Below are positions 41,706-41,989 of a DNA stretch of 41,989 nucleotides, one piece after another. The stretch's first letter is position 1. Each line of letters starts with the position of its first letter. Location of the stretch: contig NZ_LLXX01000177.1 in assembly GCF_001440405.1 (NCBI RefSeq), positions 79,789 to 121,777 of the forward strand, read 5' to 3'. Under the pieces are notes generated by a model. That model saw only the letters and a program-made list of their open reading frames with translations. It was not told the DNA's origin and did not search any database. This stretch comes from Bradyrhizobium valentinum. Lineage in GTDB: Bacteria > Pseudomonadota > Alphaproteobacteria > Rhizobiales > Xanthobacteraceae. The translations under genes and the position numbers were made by a program.

Positions 41706-41957
41706 TTGGCGCTCAATTTGAGGAAGCTTCGAGCCGCGAGAGGCATCTCGCAAGAAGAACTCGCGCATCGTGCTGAAATCGACCGCACCTACATCAGCGC
41801 GCTTGAGCGCAGTGTTTATGCGGCGAGTATCGATGTCCTGGATACGATTGCGCGCGTCCTCAATGTAGAGGCCAGTGACCTTCTCAAACGACCAGCGCCA
41901 ACAGCGACGAAGAAGGTCGCAGTCCAGCAAACGATTGAGTGCAAAACAAAGAAGTAG
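41706..41957 (+). CDS. XRE-family regulator, QseC-like position
   Basis: An 83-residue single-domain helix-turn-helix protein: LRKLRAARGISQEELAHRAE, IDRTYISALERSVYAASIDV and LDTIARVLNVEASDLLKRPA. This is the Cro/C1 fold almost alone, with a Lys-rich tail. The only start in frame is TTG at 41706, preceded by gagagata. It diverges from the QseM-like gene. In ICEMlSym the small regulator QseC sits likewise opposite qseM and makes a bistable switch; that role is inferred here. Direct repeats aaatactc at 41642-41649 and 41657-41664 and an inverted repeat tctcgg/ccgaga at 41680-41701 lie just upstream of its start. Confidence 0.8.
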   Translation: MALNLRKLRAARGISQEELAHRAEIDRTYISALERSVYAASIDVLDTIARVLNVEASDLLKRPAPTATKKVAVQQTIECKTKK

Positions 41958-41989
41958 TCGAACCAGTCGTTTCCGCGAGCCGGGCCGAT

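Noticed and set aside
41577..41930. A 117-codon minus-strand frame
   Set aside because: Overlaps the XRE gene on the opposite strand; the XRE frame has a clear helix-turn-helix and this frame has no recognisable feature.

Overview
The window looks like a chromosomal stretch of a GC-rich alphaproteobacterium, most likely Bradyrhizobium or a close relative. The pointers are the palindromic repeats containing 'cattgcgagcg', the tripartite tricarboxylate transporter genes, the rhizobial style of the proteins, and a Trb-type conjugation module of the kind carried by rhizobial integrative and conjugative elements (ICEs). The organism call is inference; there is no rRNA or tRNA gene in the window to settle it.

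Region 1 (1-6.2 kb) is a decayed accessory patch. It holds the 5' end of a serine recombinase gene at the window edge, a precisely bounded 1555-bp insertion sequence with a frameshifted IS1182-type transposase, a broken SRAP/YedK-type gene, an intact membrane acyltransferase with a C-terminal SGNH domain, and a tyrosine integrase pseudogene with at least three frameshifts and no catalytic tyrosine.

Region 2 (6.2-21.1 kb) looks like ordinary chromosome. An operon mtnP-mtnA-tctB-tctA diverges from a class II aldolase gene, and tctC converges on the aldolase gene. mtnP, mtnA and this aldolase type together match the DHAP shunt, which salvages 5'-methylthioadenosine and 5'-deoxyadenosine; here the shunt is physically interleaved with a TctABC transporter. 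Next come a collagen-like lipoprotein and a small secreted protein. A second cluster contains two tandem serine/alanine-glyoxylate-type aminotransferases and a crotonase on the minus strand, facing a GntR regulator, a 980-residue FAD/iron-sulphur D-2-hydroxyacid dehydrogenase and a GlcG-like protein on the plus strand. This suggests 2-oxo/2-hydroxy-acid (glyoxylate-linked) metabolism under local GntR control.

Region 3 (21.25 kb to the end) is most of an ICE backbone, nearly all on the minus strand. From its regulatory end: an XRE regulator divergent from a QseM-like DUF2285 protein; an FseA-like excision activator split over two overlapping frames (DUF6499 then DUF2285) with a visible +1 slippage site; an AlpA-like DNA-binding protein; RepA with three iterons and a palindrome behind it; DUF2840; TraF peptidase; an unidentified small protein; a DUF3363 relaxase; a ribbon-helix-helix protein; an MFS transporter; TraG; a second ribbon-helix-helix protein; then trbB-C-D-E-J-K-L-F-G-I with overlapping or nearly abutting starts and stops. 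The module stops abruptly after trbI, 188 bp from the metabolic genes. The most notable system is the regulatory end: QseC/QseM-like genes plus a frameshift-dependent FseA-like activator, organised like the transfer switch of the Mesorhizobium symbiosis island ICEMlSym, on an element that also carries a RepA/iteron locus.
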